Source of the DNA: JAKAXS01 sp041940525
GTDB taxonomy: Bacteria > Pseudomonadota > Alphaproteobacteria > Rhizobiales > Hyphomicrobiaceae
Direction of reading: 5' to 3'
Assembly: GCA_041940525.1 (NCBI GenBank)
Contig: JBGTSB010000010.1
Location: forward strand, 1-64,000
DNA length: 64,000 nucleotides
In this document: one piece after another, positions 17,479-26,687 of the stretch
How positions within the stretch are numbered: position 1 is the stretch's first letter
Layout: every line of letters begins with the position of its first letter
The notes under the pieces: generated by a model
Databases searched by the model: none
What the model was told of the DNA's origin: nothing
What the model saw: the letters and a program-made list of their open reading frames with translations, nothing else
Position numbers and translations under genes: made by a program

Positions 17479-19034
17479 TAAATTTTCCTCTTAGCAGGAC
17501 GGAGAGCTTTAAGAGCTCGACTAATTCTTGTGCGATGATCCCGCTCCAAGACAATATACCAGACTGTCAAAAGCCAAACCACGAATGAGATCGCGAACAA
17601 GAATAGCGACCATTGGTGACCAGCAAGCGAACTGGCTTTTGCTCCAATAGCTAGTGGCATCGCGGATGCAAGGGGACGCCACACAGCGGTCCCATATAGT
17701 TGAAACACGGAAATATCGAAATAGCGCGCGAGCTGATAAACTATGGTGCCGAAAGCGCGAAAGACGTAGGCCCCTGCTATGCCAATGGCCATGCCAGTTG
17801 TGCCCCAATTGAAGTACTCTAACAGCACCCAACCAATGCAAAGTCCAAAGAGCGCACTCGTTAGCTCGCCGCGAGCTGCGGTCCTGTGTCTGCCAACTGA
17901 GATAAGCACTGAGCGAGCCAGTAGAGCTGGAATTGTAATGCAGTAAGCCGCAAAAATGATGAGAATATTAGTATATATATCTTGGATGTGTCTTGTCGGA
18001 ACCAAGTCTCGTCCGAGCCATTCAGGCAATAGCATTGGCATCAAGACATACATTGCTGCAAATATAAGTAGGGCTGCTGCTAACGAATAGCGCGCAGCGA
18101 TAAAGAATATCGCCATCAAACTCTTTCGATCGCTTTCGGCATCGAGTTGGGAGGCAATAGGTGAGAGAAGCTGACTAGCTATCCCAAGAAATGGACTGAC
18201 ACTGAAAACGATCATAATCGGCAACGCGATTAATGGAACGGCTTCGGCATTGAGTGACAGCCCGGTTAGAACAGGACTACCTTGACGCAATAATACGGCG
18301 GCCGCAGTCACAACCATTGCCGCAAGACTAATATCTAGGAGTTCTTTGACAGGGTTGATGCCTATGGAGCTTGCTACAAATAGTTTCTGAGGCGCCAGCT
18401 TTGCTGCAATACCGAAAAGAGCCATTGCCCCAAATAAATTGGGCAGGAACACTGCCAGCGCCAACAAAATCAACGAGTGTGGCAACTCTAGCGAGCATAC
18501 AATGACCACAAGAAATAACCGAATGAACAAAACCAGGCTGTCAATCCTGGCTTGGAGGCTAAACCGATGTTGGCTCGTGAGCACTCCTATTGCGCTGCGA
18601 AAGGGTAAAGTTAGGCCGGTGCTGAATACGGCAATGAACAGCATGGCTATCGCATCGGTATACAAAGCAGGCGATAGGTCAAACAGGTGCGGGAAATACT
18701 GGCCCAGCGGCAGAGCGACCAGCATCAAGAGCAAACTCGCGCCCAGAAGGATGACGATCGCCGACGTGGCGTGGGCTACGTAGGCAGCGCTATCCCCTGA
18801 AGCTTGATCGCGGGAAAGTACCCGGCCAAGACTCGACGCTAAGCCCAGCTCTAGAAGCTGGGCGTGGCTGGCCAGCTGTTGGACAAGTAACCAAACCGCA
18901 AGCCCTTCAAAACCAAATCGCCTTGTGATCAAGGGAACGCTGACAAGCGCGAAGAGTATGCTGCCCAGTCGATATAGCCAGACCGAGAAAGCATTCACGA
19001 ACGAGCGACGTAGCCCCGGCAGCTCAACTTTCAT
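17478..19034 (-). CDS. oligosaccharide flippase, Wzx/RfbX type
   Basis: 518 aa with about 12-14 hydrophobic helices throughout, the MATE-like fold of polysaccharide flippases. The N-terminal LITRRFGFEGLAVWLLVQQL segment is typical. It moves undecaprenyl-linked repeat units across the inner membrane. I set the start at ATG 19034, which overlaps the TGA of the gene upstream (ATGA); the longer version from 19079 adds 15 residues inside that gene. It partners with the Wzy-like protein 0.9 kb downstream. Confidence 0.85.
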   Translation of the reverse strand: MKVELPGLRRSFVNAFSVWLYRLGSILFALVSVPLITRRFGFEGLAVWLLVQQLASHAQLLELGLASSLGRVLSRDQASGDSAAYVAHATSAIVILLGASLLLMLVALPLGQYFPHLFDLSPALYTDAIAMLFIAVFSTGLTLPFRSAIGVLTSQHRFSLQARIDSLVLFIRLFLVVIVCSLELPHSLILLALAVFLPNLFGAMALFGIAAKLAPQKLFVASSIGINPVKELLDISLAAMVVTAAAVLLRQGSPVLTGLSLNAEAVPLIALPIMIVFSVSPFLGIASQLLSPIASQLDAESDRKSLMAIFFIAARYSLAAALLIFAAMYVLMPMLLPEWLGRDLVPTRHIQDIYTNILIIFAAYCITIPALLARSVLISVGRHRTAARGELTSALFGLCIGWVLLEYFNWGTTGMAIGIAGAYVFRAFGTIVYQLARYFDISVFQLYGTAVWRPLASAMPLAIGAKASSLAGHQWSLFLFAISFVVWLLTVWYIVLERDHRTRISRALKALRPAKRKI

Positions 19035-20584
19035 AGATGCGCTCGTCGGGCATCTTCTGCCGATATCCGCGCTTTGCAATAGTTTGCCAATTTTTGGAAA
19101 TCCTGGGACAGCCGTTGAGCCAATGCAACGTCTTCCCGGCCTTCAAAATGCCGGTCAGGTTTACCAAGAAGCAGGCTATAAAGATCGACTGCGGTCGACC
19201 CAGCTATATGAGCCGCCAAAAAGCGTTGAAGCGCCTGCTCGTCTGGGCGGTAGGTGCGCAGAAGGTCCAAGATCGTTTTGCTAAGTTCGTTTTGATCCGA
19301 AGCATATCGAACGATCGACTGAGGAAGTTGATTATAAGCCGGAGTACCAAAGACTAGCACTGGCTTCCCAAGAATTGCGGCCTCCAAACCGGAGCTGCCC
19401 GATATCACGCCGACTAATGCGGCCTGTCTTATTAGAACATGGGTAGGTAAGTCTGGATCAACTAGCTTAACGTTGGGGATCTGTAGCAACTTCTTGTAAT
19501 AGCCGTATGGCCGGACACCCACTGAACGTGGATGTTCCTTGACAAGGAGAAGCATTCCGGCCGGAAGGGAACGAGCCAAGTTCCTAACTAGCTCAATCTG
19601 GTTCTGGTACGGCCGGCCGAACACTTGAATTGATACCTCTGGTTCAAAGTGCAGCGGAAAGAATGCAAAATCTCGTACAGTGTCTAGCTGGTGAGTGTCG
19701 ATCCAAGATCGTTGTAAACGACGACGCACAATTGACGCTTTAAGTGGTTGTCCGAAGAAGCTGTACCAAGCATGGACCACAGCTGGATCAACGTGGTTGT
19801 CGCGGCGAATTTCAGGGTCCAAGGCACTCAGAAAGTCGCGCCGAATTCCGCGCACGATAGCAACCAGGCCTTTCAGAGGACGAAACTGGGCAGATCGCTT
19901 GATCGCCCCCTCATATTTCACGCCGTGTGCACGAATGCGTTCGATCTGAGCATCGGCTTCGAGAATTGCATGTTCTGGTATCGTTGATGGTCTCGCATAA
20001 AATGCAGCTATATGTGAAGAGAGCTCTACAGCGTCGTCATTTAAAGACACGAAGTTACCTAGTTTCGTGGATTTTAGCAGCAGGTATGGAATGCCCTTAG
20101 CCTTGGCGAGACGGTAAAAAATATAATCTCCGAACGTCGCCGTGCCAAATGAGAGAATAACATCAGGCTTGAATCGGTCGACAAATGCGCTGATTTTCTC
20201 AATCGCCTCGAGTACAATTCCGCCCAACTCTTGGTGTGAGAAGCGCGGTTTATAATCCTGCCTATATTTGCACAGTTTCCCAAAGAACAGTCTCCTGTCC
20301 GCCAGGAGTACGTTCCATAACACGGGATCGCCATACACTTCTTCCAATTCACGAAGCAGCTGCCAGTCAACTTTGCGCCGCGCTCCGACAGCGGTGATGT
20401 CCCACTCGCGCAACAGCGGCATGCTGTCAATCAATGACGGGTCGCGACGCGTCATTGATTTGAAGGTTCGAGAATCGGCAACGTACGCCGCAGTAGCGTT
20501 GCCACTGCCGGATGGAGCGAGGAGCTTACCCAGCTGCAGGAAGACCTGCAGGCTGCTCCCCTGCGTTACACCAAGTATCCTCAT
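19031..20584 (-). CDS. capsule-synthesis (KpsS/KpsC-like) GT-B protein, candidate nonulosonate transferase
   Basis: 517 aa, soluble. The C-terminal half has LLLVKEHPRSVG and GVISGSSGLEAAILGKPVLV, matching the donor-site motifs of capsule-synthesis transferases such as KpsC/KpsS, which use CMP-Kdo. The N-terminal half contains FKPDVILSFGT and LAKAKGIPYLLLKSTKLG, an acceptor-domain pattern. It is directly downstream of, and overlaps by 4 nt, the CMP-sugar synthetase gene. Since nonulosonic acids are also activated as CMP-sugars, transfer of that sugar is a reasonable inference, but not proven by sequence. Confidence 0.65.
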   Translation of the reverse strand: MRILGVTQGSSLQVFLQLGKLLAPSGSGNATAAYVADSRTFKSMTRRDPSLIDSMPLLREWDITAVGARRKVDWQLLRELEEVYGDPVLWNVLLADRRLFFGKLCKYRQDYKPRFSHQELGGIVLEAIEKISAFVDRFKPDVILSFGTATFGDYIFYRLAKAKGIPYLLLKSTKLGNFVSLNDDAVELSSHIAAFYARPSTIPEHAILEADAQIERIRAHGVKYEGAIKRSAQFRPLKGLVAIVRGIRRDFLSALDPEIRRDNHVDPAVVHAWYSFFGQPLKASIVRRRLQRSWIDTHQLDTVRDFAFFPLHFEPEVSIQVFGRPYQNQIELVRNLARSLPAGMLLLVKEHPRSVGVRPYGYYKKLLQIPNVKLVDPDLPTHVLIRQAALVGVISGSSGLEAAILGKPVLVFGTPAYNQLPQSIVRYASDQNELSKTILDLLRTYRPDEQALQRFLAAHIAGSTAVDLYSLLLGKPDRHFEGREDVALAQRLSQDFQKLANYCKARISAEDARRAHL

Positions 20585-21309
20585 GCTAAGTCTTTTATTA
20601 GCCCGAAGTTGAGTAGATCAGCCTTGTAGTGTTCTGCCAAGACTCGCGCAACGATGAGATCGGCTGGCTCATCGATGTCGATTTCCAATTCGGGGCGGCT
20701 CAGCGGCAACCCATAGACGTGCGCTCCGAAAAAAGTTTTCTTCGATAGCGTTTCACTCACACGTAACGCGTAAAAGCTCCCGGAGTTGATGTACCCAGTT
20801 TGCCGCAAGTTTCGAGGAGTTGAGAACGGTTCATGTGGTACAAAACGCCAGTTATCCAAGTGACCACTATACGAATTGATTGGTTTTAGGGCTATGACGC
20901 TTGTGGCGTCTGAATTTTGCCTCAGCATGACAATCGCGCGGTCAATATCGGATGGTGCTCGGAACGGGTGGGTTGGCTGAAGTAGGACCAGTATATCAGC
21001 AGAGAACCCAGAGACACTTTGCATTTGGGTTAGTGCATGCTCGAGCACGGCCTGATTTGGAACTGATTGGGCAGAAAGCTCTGGCGGCCGGAGAATGCTA
21101 GTAGCGCCTGCGCGGCTGGCGAGGGTTAGAACATCAGGACATTCGCTACTAACAGCTACGCGGGTGATGAGTTTCGAGCTTAAGGCTGCTCTGACAGAAT
21201 ACAGGAACAATTCTGTCCCCAAAATTTGTTCAACGTTCTTTCGGGGGATCCTAACTGACGTTAATTTTGCTGGCACAACAGCAAGAACATTGGGAAGGTT
21301 CTCTGCCAT
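20581..21309 (-). CDS. neuA: acylneuraminate (nonulosonate) cytidylyltransferase
   Basis: Activates a nonulosonic acid with CTP to CMP-NulO. The N-terminal nucleotide-binding loop AVVPAKLTSVRIPRKN lies at residues 8-23, followed by LLQPTHPFRAPSDID and a C-terminal IDIDEPADLIVAR. About 242 aa from ATG 21309, which follows the aldolase gene by 17 nt; the ORF could extend to 21426, but the added residues would lie inside the aldolase gene. The symbol indicates the family; the true substrate may be Neu5Ac, Leg or Pse. Confidence 0.88.
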   Translation of the reverse strand: MAENLPNVLAVVPAKLTSVRIPRKNVEQILGTELFLYSVRAALSSKLITRVAVSSECPDVLTLASRAGATSILRPPELSAQSVPNQAVLEHALTQMQSVSGFSADILVLLQPTHPFRAPSDIDRAIVMLRQNSDATSVIALKPINSYSGHLDNWRFVPHEPFSTPRNLRQTGYINSGSFYALRVSETLSKKTFFGAHVYGLPLSRPELEIDIDEPADLIVARVLAEHYKADLLNFGLIKDLA

Positions 21310-21326
21310 GACTTGAACGTAGACGC

Positions 21327-22214
21327 CTAAACCCAATTGAAGCCGAAAGCGCGCAAACTCTCCACAATTTTGCGCTTTTCCTGCTCTTCCAGTGTTCGGT
21401 ATAGTGGGTTGACCCATTCGTCGCAAATACCGCGAAGCGACAGCATGTACTTTTCTTCGGCGGAATGTTCGCCGTTATCGGTCCTCGGAAACGACTTAGA
21501 CAGCCGGATGAGGCTAAGCTGAATATCTCGCGCCTTATCCAGGTTGCCTGCCTCGAACAGCTTAAATAGCTCTACGAAAATCTCAGGGTAGACTGATGCC
21601 TCGCTGGTGGTGTGTGCCTCAGAACCGAGTGACAACATCTGAAACATTTGGCCGCCGCCAGCACCTACGACGTCAAAATCGGGACCGCGATGCATCAGTG
21701 TTGCGGTGAGCTCTGATAGGTTATAGCCCCCAATCTTAATACCACCGACGTTGGAATGTTGTTTAACCGCTCGAATTACCGCATCAGTGAATGGCCGCCC
21801 GCGCTTTGGATTGTGATAAAGCCAGACCGGCCACGGCACCCTATCCGCCAGGTATTCAATAAGATGAATGAGGCGAGATTCACCCATCTTTAGATCGTAG
21901 GGCAGCACGTGCAGACCGTGAAATTCTAGATCTGAAAGTTTATCAGCGTAGTTGAGAATATCCCCAATTGAGGTGAGGCCACTGCCGACTACAATCGGCA
22001 CGCGACCGCGGTTAGCCTCTGCTGTCGCCCGCGCCACTGTTAAGCGCTGATCGAACGACATGTTGATATCCTCGCTTGCAGAGCCAAGAGCCCACATGCC
22101 ACCGACGCCTGCACTCGTTAGGAAATCTATGTGACGGTGGATGCCGTCAACGTCTGGTTCGCCACGTTGAGTCATGGGAACGACAACAACCGGAATTACA
22201 CCCTTAAGCATCAT
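21327..22214 (-). CDS. DapA/NanA-family pyruvate-dependent aldolase
   Basis: 295 aa TIM-barrel of the dihydrodipicolinate synthase / N-acetylneuraminate lyase family. The Schiff-base Lys is in VGGIKIGGYN and the catalytic Tyr in WLYHNPKRG. The pyruvate-carboxylate motif, usually GSTGE or GTTGE, reads GSASED here. It sits in a nonulosonate biosynthesis operon between a 2-hydroxyacid dehydrogenase and the cytidylyltransferase. A lyase would undo the NeuB reaction, so it probably acts on another substrate or in the synthetic direction. Function beyond family is unknown. Confidence 0.82.
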   Translation of the reverse strand: MMLKGVIPVVVVPMTQRGEPDVDGIHRHIDFLTSAGVGGMWALGSASEDINMSFDQRLTVARATAEANRGRVPIVVGSGLTSIGDILNYADKLSDLEFHGLHVLPYDLKMGESRLIHLIEYLADRVPWPVWLYHNPKRGRPFTDAVIRAVKQHSNVGGIKIGGYNLSELTATLMHRGPDFDVVGAGGGQMFQMLSLGSEAHTTSEASVYPEIFVELFKLFEAGNLDKARDIQLSLIRLSKSFPRTDNGEHSAEEKYMLSLRGICDEWVNPLYRTLEEQEKRKIVESLRAFGFNWV

Positions 22215-22279
22215 TTCATCACCGCGCTTTGACGATCTTCATTTCGCGACAGTCGAACATTGCAATCGCGCATTCTTAC

Positions 22280-23245
22280 TCAAGACAAAAGGTGCTGCTG
22301 TTTGATAAGGCTCTGAAGCTTCTGAGCCATGAACACTTCCGCATTACGCATAGAGTCTCTAGTGGCCCCCCCGACATGTGGCGTGATCAAAAGACGAGCA
22401 GAAGTTTGGGCAAAGGAAATTAAGGGGTGACACGCCAATGACGCCTGTGTTTGGCCTGCCTCATCATCTAGCACGTCCAAAGCAGCTCCTGCAATTTGAT
22501 TGCTTCTCAAAGCGTTCAGCAGCGCCGCTTGATCGACGAGCTCACCACGAGCTGAATTTATGAATACGGCGTCTCGCTTCATCAACGCTAGCTCATTCTT
22601 TCCGATCATATGGCGATTCTGCTCAGAGTATGCTGCCAGCAAACAAACGACATCGCTCTCAGCCAACAGAGTCGGGAGGTCAACCTTTGATGGCCCATTG
22701 AGGACGCGGTCGCTGACGAAAGGGTCAGCGTAAAGTACTTTCATTCTGAACGCAGTGGCATAGTCAGCGACGATATGACCGAGACGTCCATATCCAACGA
22801 TGCCCAGTGTTCGCCCAGAGAGCTGCAAGCCAAGATATTGGTCACGATCCCAATGGCCGGCACGTACGGCTTCGCTCGCTGGAACGATATTCCGGATGAG
22901 TGCCAGCAGCAGGCCCCACGTGTGCTCGGCAGTTGCAGTAATCGTCTTCAGAAACTCCACCTCACCCTTGAGGCTTAGAACCGCCACTCCACGGCGGGCA
23001 GCTTCGTCAAGGTCAATGTGATTGAGCCCAGTGGTCGCAGAAACGATGATTCTTAAAGCTGGCGCGCTTTCAAATACCTCTCGGTCAATTTTATTGGCAA
23101 GGCGAACGATGAGCACGTTCGCTTGGGCGGCGGCCCTAAGCAAAGTAGATCGACCGGCTGGCAGCTCTATCACATCACCCAAGGTCGTAAGAATATCTTT
23201 GGCTTCTTCAGGATACCCGTCAGGTTCTGCGGTTACGATTATCAC
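22280..23245 (-). CDS. D-isomer-specific 2-hydroxyacid dehydrogenase family protein
   Basis: 321 aa NAD(P)-dependent oxidoreductase, related to phosphoglycerate dehydrogenase. The Rossmann motif GIVGYGRLGHIVADY is mid-protein. The catalytic set is present: Arg in NSARGELVD, the acidic residues in DVLDDE, and His in ITPHVGGAT. Its 5' end overlaps the methyltransferase gene (ATGA); 65 nt separate it from the aldolase gene downstream. The pairing suggests the two act on one 2-keto/2-hydroxy acid, perhaps to make an unusual glycan substituent. That is inference. Confidence 0.85.
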   Translation of the reverse strand: MIIVTAEPDGYPEEAKDILTTLGDVIELPAGRSTLLRAAAQANVLIVRLANKIDREVFESAPALRIIVSATTGLNHIDLDEAARRGVAVLSLKGEVEFLKTITATAEHTWGLLLALIRNIVPASEAVRAGHWDRDQYLGLQLSGRTLGIVGYGRLGHIVADYATAFRMKVLYADPFVSDRVLNGPSKVDLPTLLAESDVVCLLAAYSEQNRHMIGKNELALMKRDAVFINSARGELVDQAALLNALRSNQIAGAALDVLDDEAGQTQASLACHPLISFAQTSARLLITPHVGGATRDSMRNAEVFMAQKLQSLIKQQHLLS

Positions 23246-24123
23246 GAGACGGTGCTCTGCTTTTGAAACGCAATGAGGAAGGCTTGCCCCATCCGTTCTG
23301 AGCAGATCCAGCCATGTCGCCCGGTAAGCGTTCTCCTAGCAGCCAAAACAAATCTGAAAATTCGGGTCAACAGCCACTCCAAGGGCTTAGGCAGGAGCGT
23401 AAATGGGAATTCGGGGCTATGGCTGATCATGGGCAGCGGGTACATCCCGAAGACCGTTAAATTAGTGTAGGGCACCCCCGCCATACTGGAAATGTATTCG
23501 GGTGAAGCGGAATCGCTCCGAAATATTTCCGGCTTGGTTGCCAAGTTTCTTCGCTTGCCCATGCTCAAGGCCGCAAAGAACTTCAGCACAGCATTTATCC
23601 AATTGAAGTACCTTTGCACGTTGTCAGGCCGTTCAGGAACGACGTAGCCAAAAAACCAGCCGCCTGGCCTCAACACGCGAGCTTGCTCGGATATCACCTG
23701 CTGAACGTTTTCGAAGTGCTCCAGAAGGCCGATACTGCAAGTTACGTCAAACGAGCCATCGTCGAATGGGAGTTTGTTCGCGTCTCCAGCCACGAAGGTT
23801 GCTGAGTGACCGTTTCTTGCGAAAACCGTCTTGGCAGTTTCTAGGACGCTTGGGCTGTAGTCGAGCAGGGTACAATCCCAACCATTGTCGGCAAAGTAGC
23901 TAGACAAGCTGCCGCGACCGCACCCTACTTCCAATACTTTTCCCTTGGTGGAAGCCATCGGACCTAGCAGTTCTTCAAACACTTCCCAGTGTGATCGGAA
24001 CGCGAGTTGAATTTGATTGGCTGGCTGGCCAGCTGTCCAGTGATTATACTGCGCTTCCTTTCGCGTTCGCCAACTACGGTCAAAGTTCTCTGGATCGCCA
24101 GACTTACGTTGAGACATCGACAA
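23242..24123 (-). CDS. class I SAM-dependent methyltransferase
   Basis: 293 aa. Motif I is KVLEVGCGRGSLSSYFADNG near residues 62-81. The acidic residue is in LLDYSPSVL, and LPFDDGSFDVTCSIGLLEHF is motif post-I/II. The C-terminal third is hydrophobic-rich (FTLLPKPLEWLLTRIFRFVL), perhaps for membrane contact. Two nt downstream of neuC and overlapping the dehydrogenase gene by 4 nt. Likely methylates a sugar or the small acid made by the neighbouring enzymes. Confidence 0.83.
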   Translation of the reverse strand: MSMSQRKSGDPENFDRSWRTRKEAQYNHWTAGQPANQIQLAFRSHWEVFEELLGPMASTKGKVLEVGCGRGSLSSYFADNGWDCTLLDYSPSVLETAKTVFARNGHSATFVAGDANKLPFDDGSFDVTCSIGLLEHFENVQQVISEQARVLRPGGWFFGYVVPERPDNVQRYFNWINAVLKFFAALSMGKRRNLATKPEIFRSDSASPEYISSMAGVPYTNLTVFGMYPLPMISHSPEFPFTLLPKPLEWLLTRIFRFVLAARRTLTGRHGWICSERMGQAFLIAFQKQSTVS

Positions 24124-24125
24124 TT

Positions 24126-25271
24126 CTAGTATCCCATCGTTTTTTGAATTGGTACATCGGTCTCAGCCAACAGCTGTGCGATACGCGATGCACTTTGGCC
24201 GTCTCCATATAGATGGCTAGGCGCATAGCGACCATGCGAGACCTGCGCTTCTAGTGCGAGGCGAATTTCCTCAGCGTTGTGCGCGACATCCACTACATTT
24301 CCAGACCGCTCACGGCTCTGTTGCCGGGTTCCGATATTTACCGACGGAACTCCCAAGTATGCAGCTTCTCTTATGCCGCTAGACGAATTGCCAACAAGAC
24401 ACGCGCAGTTGTTGATAAGTCTGGCATAGTCTTCAACGGAGAAATTTCTAAAAAAGTGTATGGGAGCATTCCGGTTTCGTTCCCTAAACATACGAAGTCC
24501 CTTGGAGACGTCATCGGATCCAGCGTCGACGTTCGGCCAGAGCCATACTGTCTGAAGTCCAGCCCCCCGAACTGCTTCGAGAGTTTCGTTGATTTGGTCC
24601 AAGCCTGACCCGTATTCCGTCGTTACCGGATGCTGAAGTACTACAATGTATGGCTCGCGTGGGTCTATCCCACATCCAACACCGCCGTACCGTGCGAAAA
24701 GGTCTTCCGGAAGGGAAACGTCCAAACTTGCAATGGCGTCTATAGCCGGACAACCTGTGTTGAAAACGTAGTCCGAATTCTCACCCATCTTCACGACCCG
24801 ATCGCGGGCCTCTTCGGTGGCTGCAAAATGAAGGTGCGACAGCTTGGTGATCGCGTGCCTTACGCTTTCGTCGATCGACCCGGTCAACTCTCCTCCCTGA
24901 GTATGAGCGACCCGAATATTCATGTATGATGCTGCGATCGCAGTTGCCATGGTCTCAAAACGGTCGGCAACCGTGAGAACTATGTCTGGCCGCAAATTCT
25001 CAAATTGCGTAGCAAGTTCGATCACCCCCAGTCCGACAGACTTTGCCATCGTCGTCAAATTCTCACCTTCCACAATAGAGTATATTCTGGACGTGACTTC
25101 GAAGCCGTCTCGCTCAATGATGTCGACGACCTTTCCGAAACGATATAGCAGCGCCGATGCCCCCACGATTATTTGGAGCTCTAACTCAGGGTGAACCTGG
25201 ATCGCGGACAAGACGGATTTGATGCGTCCGTAGTTCGCTCGGCTAGCTACAACAACACACACCTTCTTCAT
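24126..25271 (-). CDS. neuC: UDP-N-acetylglucosamine 2-epimerase, hydrolysing (NeuC type)
   Basis: 381 aa GT-B-like epimerase. It releases UDP and epimerises C2 to give ManNAc or a derivative, the precursor of nonulosonic acids. Motifs include SRANYGRI at the N-terminus, DRFETMATAIAA, the HTQGGE active-site segment, SHLHFAATEEA, and GNSSSGIREAAYLGVPSVN near the C-terminus. It overlaps neuB by 4 nt (ATGA). NeuC and its paralogue in legionaminic acid synthesis (LegG) look alike, so the exact UDP-sugar is open. Confidence 0.92.
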   Translation of the reverse strand: MKKVCVVVASRANYGRIKSVLSAIQVHPELELQIIVGASALLYRFGKVVDIIERDGFEVTSRIYSIVEGENLTTMAKSVGLGVIELATQFENLRPDIVLTVADRFETMATAIAASYMNIRVAHTQGGELTGSIDESVRHAITKLSHLHFAATEEARDRVVKMGENSDYVFNTGCPAIDAIASLDVSLPEDLFARYGGVGCGIDPREPYIVVLQHPVTTEYGSGLDQINETLEAVRGAGLQTVWLWPNVDAGSDDVSKGLRMFRERNRNAPIHFFRNFSVEDYARLINNCACLVGNSSSGIREAAYLGVPSVNIGTRQQSRERSGNVVDVAHNAEEIRLALEAQVSHGRYAPSHLYGDGQSASRIAQLLAETDVPIQKTMGY

Positions 25272-26314
25272 TCCAGGTCCTCAAATTTGAGTTGCTGATT
25301 TTCCGGACAAGATCGCCTTAGCTTTTTCCCCAACACCGCTTCCATTTGGTCTTGCGTTATCCCGGAGCCTGGCTTCCGGAGTATCAAATCTGACGCCGCA
25401 ATGACATGTCCTTTCGGAAGCCCTTGGCGCAAGTAGATACTCCTGCCAAACAGTACCTTTAGCTCGGAAAGCTCCTCTGCAATTGCATCCTTATCAACGG
25501 GTGCTCCGATAGCAGTCTCGATCATCCGGACCCCCTCTACTAAACGCCCGAGCTCTTTCGTTGTAACTGAAGAAGACACATCCGGACCGAAACACTCCTT
25601 TGAGAAAACCGTATGGACCTCAATGAGACTAGCTCCCAAGGTTACCGCTGCTAGGCTCGGATATACTGTTCCCGAATGATCAGACAGTCCGACGGGATGC
25701 TCATAGCGATCTTTTATGAGCTTGATGGCATTGAGACCGATTTTTTCAGGCGGGCAGGGATAGGCCGTTGTGCACTGGAAGATTGCTAAGTTGTCGCTGT
25801 AAGCTCGTACCGTATCAACGGCATTGTCAATTTCGGACCATCCTGACATGCCTGTCGACAAAAGTACCGGCTTGGTAGTCTCGGCCACGTGCTTGAGAAG
25901 AGAGACGTTGGACACTTCACCCGACCCAATCTTCCACGCCGGCACACCTATAGAGTCTAACAAGTTGACTGCCTCGTGCGAAAAAGGCGTTGACAGAAAA
26001 ACCAAGCTCTTCTCTGCGGCGTGGCGAGCCAAACCCCTCCATTGTTCGGGAGTAAACTCCATCCTGCGCCAATAGTCGTATCGCGTTGAATCCTGGGGAA
26101 AGGTGTTGACCCTGAAACTTTCGTCGGGGCTCGACTCAGAAGCGGCCAAGTGTGTCTGAAACTTGATTGCGTCTGCGCCAGTTTGAGCCACTGCGTCTAT
26201 GTAGGCATGAGCAGTGCCGAGGCTGCCGTCATGGGCTTGAGCAATCTCGGCGATGACAAAGGTCGGATGCCCATCCCCGATTTGAGCATTGCCGATTTTG
26301 AAGCTCTTTTTCAT
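25268..26314 (-). CDS. neuB: N-acetylneuraminate synthase family protein (NeuB)
   Basis: Condenses phosphoenolpyruvate with ManNAc or a related hexose to form a nine-carbon nonulosonic acid. The TIM-barrel opens with FVIAEIAQAHDGSLG, then AIKFQTH, AWKIGSGEV, LSTGMSGWSEID and VGLSDHSG. A C-terminal SAF (antifreeze-like) domain follows (LPKGHVIAASDLILRKPGSG). About 348 aa from ATG 26314; an in-frame ATG at 26380 adds unconserved residues. First gene of the 14-gene operon. Neu, Leg and Pse synthases share this layout, so the product is not fixed by sequence. Confidence 0.92.
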   Translation of the reverse strand: MKKSFKIGNAQIGDGHPTFVIAEIAQAHDGSLGTAHAYIDAVAQTGADAIKFQTHLAASESSPDESFRVNTFPQDSTRYDYWRRMEFTPEQWRGLARHAAEKSLVFLSTPFSHEAVNLLDSIGVPAWKIGSGEVSNVSLLKHVAETTKPVLLSTGMSGWSEIDNAVDTVRAYSDNLAIFQCTTAYPCPPEKIGLNAIKLIKDRYEHPVGLSDHSGTVYPSLAAVTLGASLIEVHTVFSKECFGPDVSSSVTTKELGRLVEGVRMIETAIGAPVDKDAIAEELSELKVLFGRSIYLRQGLPKGHVIAASDLILRKPGSGITQDQMEAVLGKKLRRSCPENQQLKFEDLE

Positions 26315-26494
26315 GTTTCGTGAGCTGCGCTGCAGCCAATCTCCAATAGTTGTGAAGCTTTCAATAATGCTAAAAGGCAAGGAGACGCAATGCAGGAGTT
26401 GGTGGCAGTCTCCGATCGAACTTGGTAGTATAGTCCGCTCACCGCGGCAGAAAGCTTGGGGCCTGTGGTGAGTCGTATCGCGCCCCTAATGATC

Positions 26495-26505
26495 ATGACT
26501 GTCAT
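26495..26505. promoter_or_regulatory. perfect palindrome in the neuB/methyltransferase divergent region
   Basis: ATGAC-T-GTCAT, flanked by TGATCA on the left, about 180 nt upstream of neuB and 183 nt upstream of the plus-strand methyltransferase gene. It could be an operator for either side; no regulator gene is nearby. Confidence 0.3.
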
Positions 26506-26581
26506 ATGAGTTGATGTCGCCTTCTCACCTTAAGTCAGCGTCAATCTGACCTCGCAGAATGGCTCGAGGAGTACGTCACAA

Positions 26582-26610
26582 TTGACATGCTTTGTAGCGT
26601 CTATTTAGCT
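26582..26610 (+). promoter_or_regulatory. candidate sigma70-type promoter for the methyltransferase/GT2 pair
   Basis: TTGACA at 26582-26587, a 17-nt spacer, then the weak -10 TTAGCT at 26605-26610 (overlapping TATTTA at 26602-26607). It lies about 80 nt upstream of the start at 26688. The -35 is perfect; the -10 is poor. The rest of the 373-nt region between neuB and this gene shows no coding sequence. Confidence 0.4.
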
Positions 26611-26687
26611 TGCTCGCGAGCTGGCGGAAAGGCGCTGACAGCCATGCAAATGCTGCGCTGGCTGCTAAGCTGACTGGTAGAGGGAAC

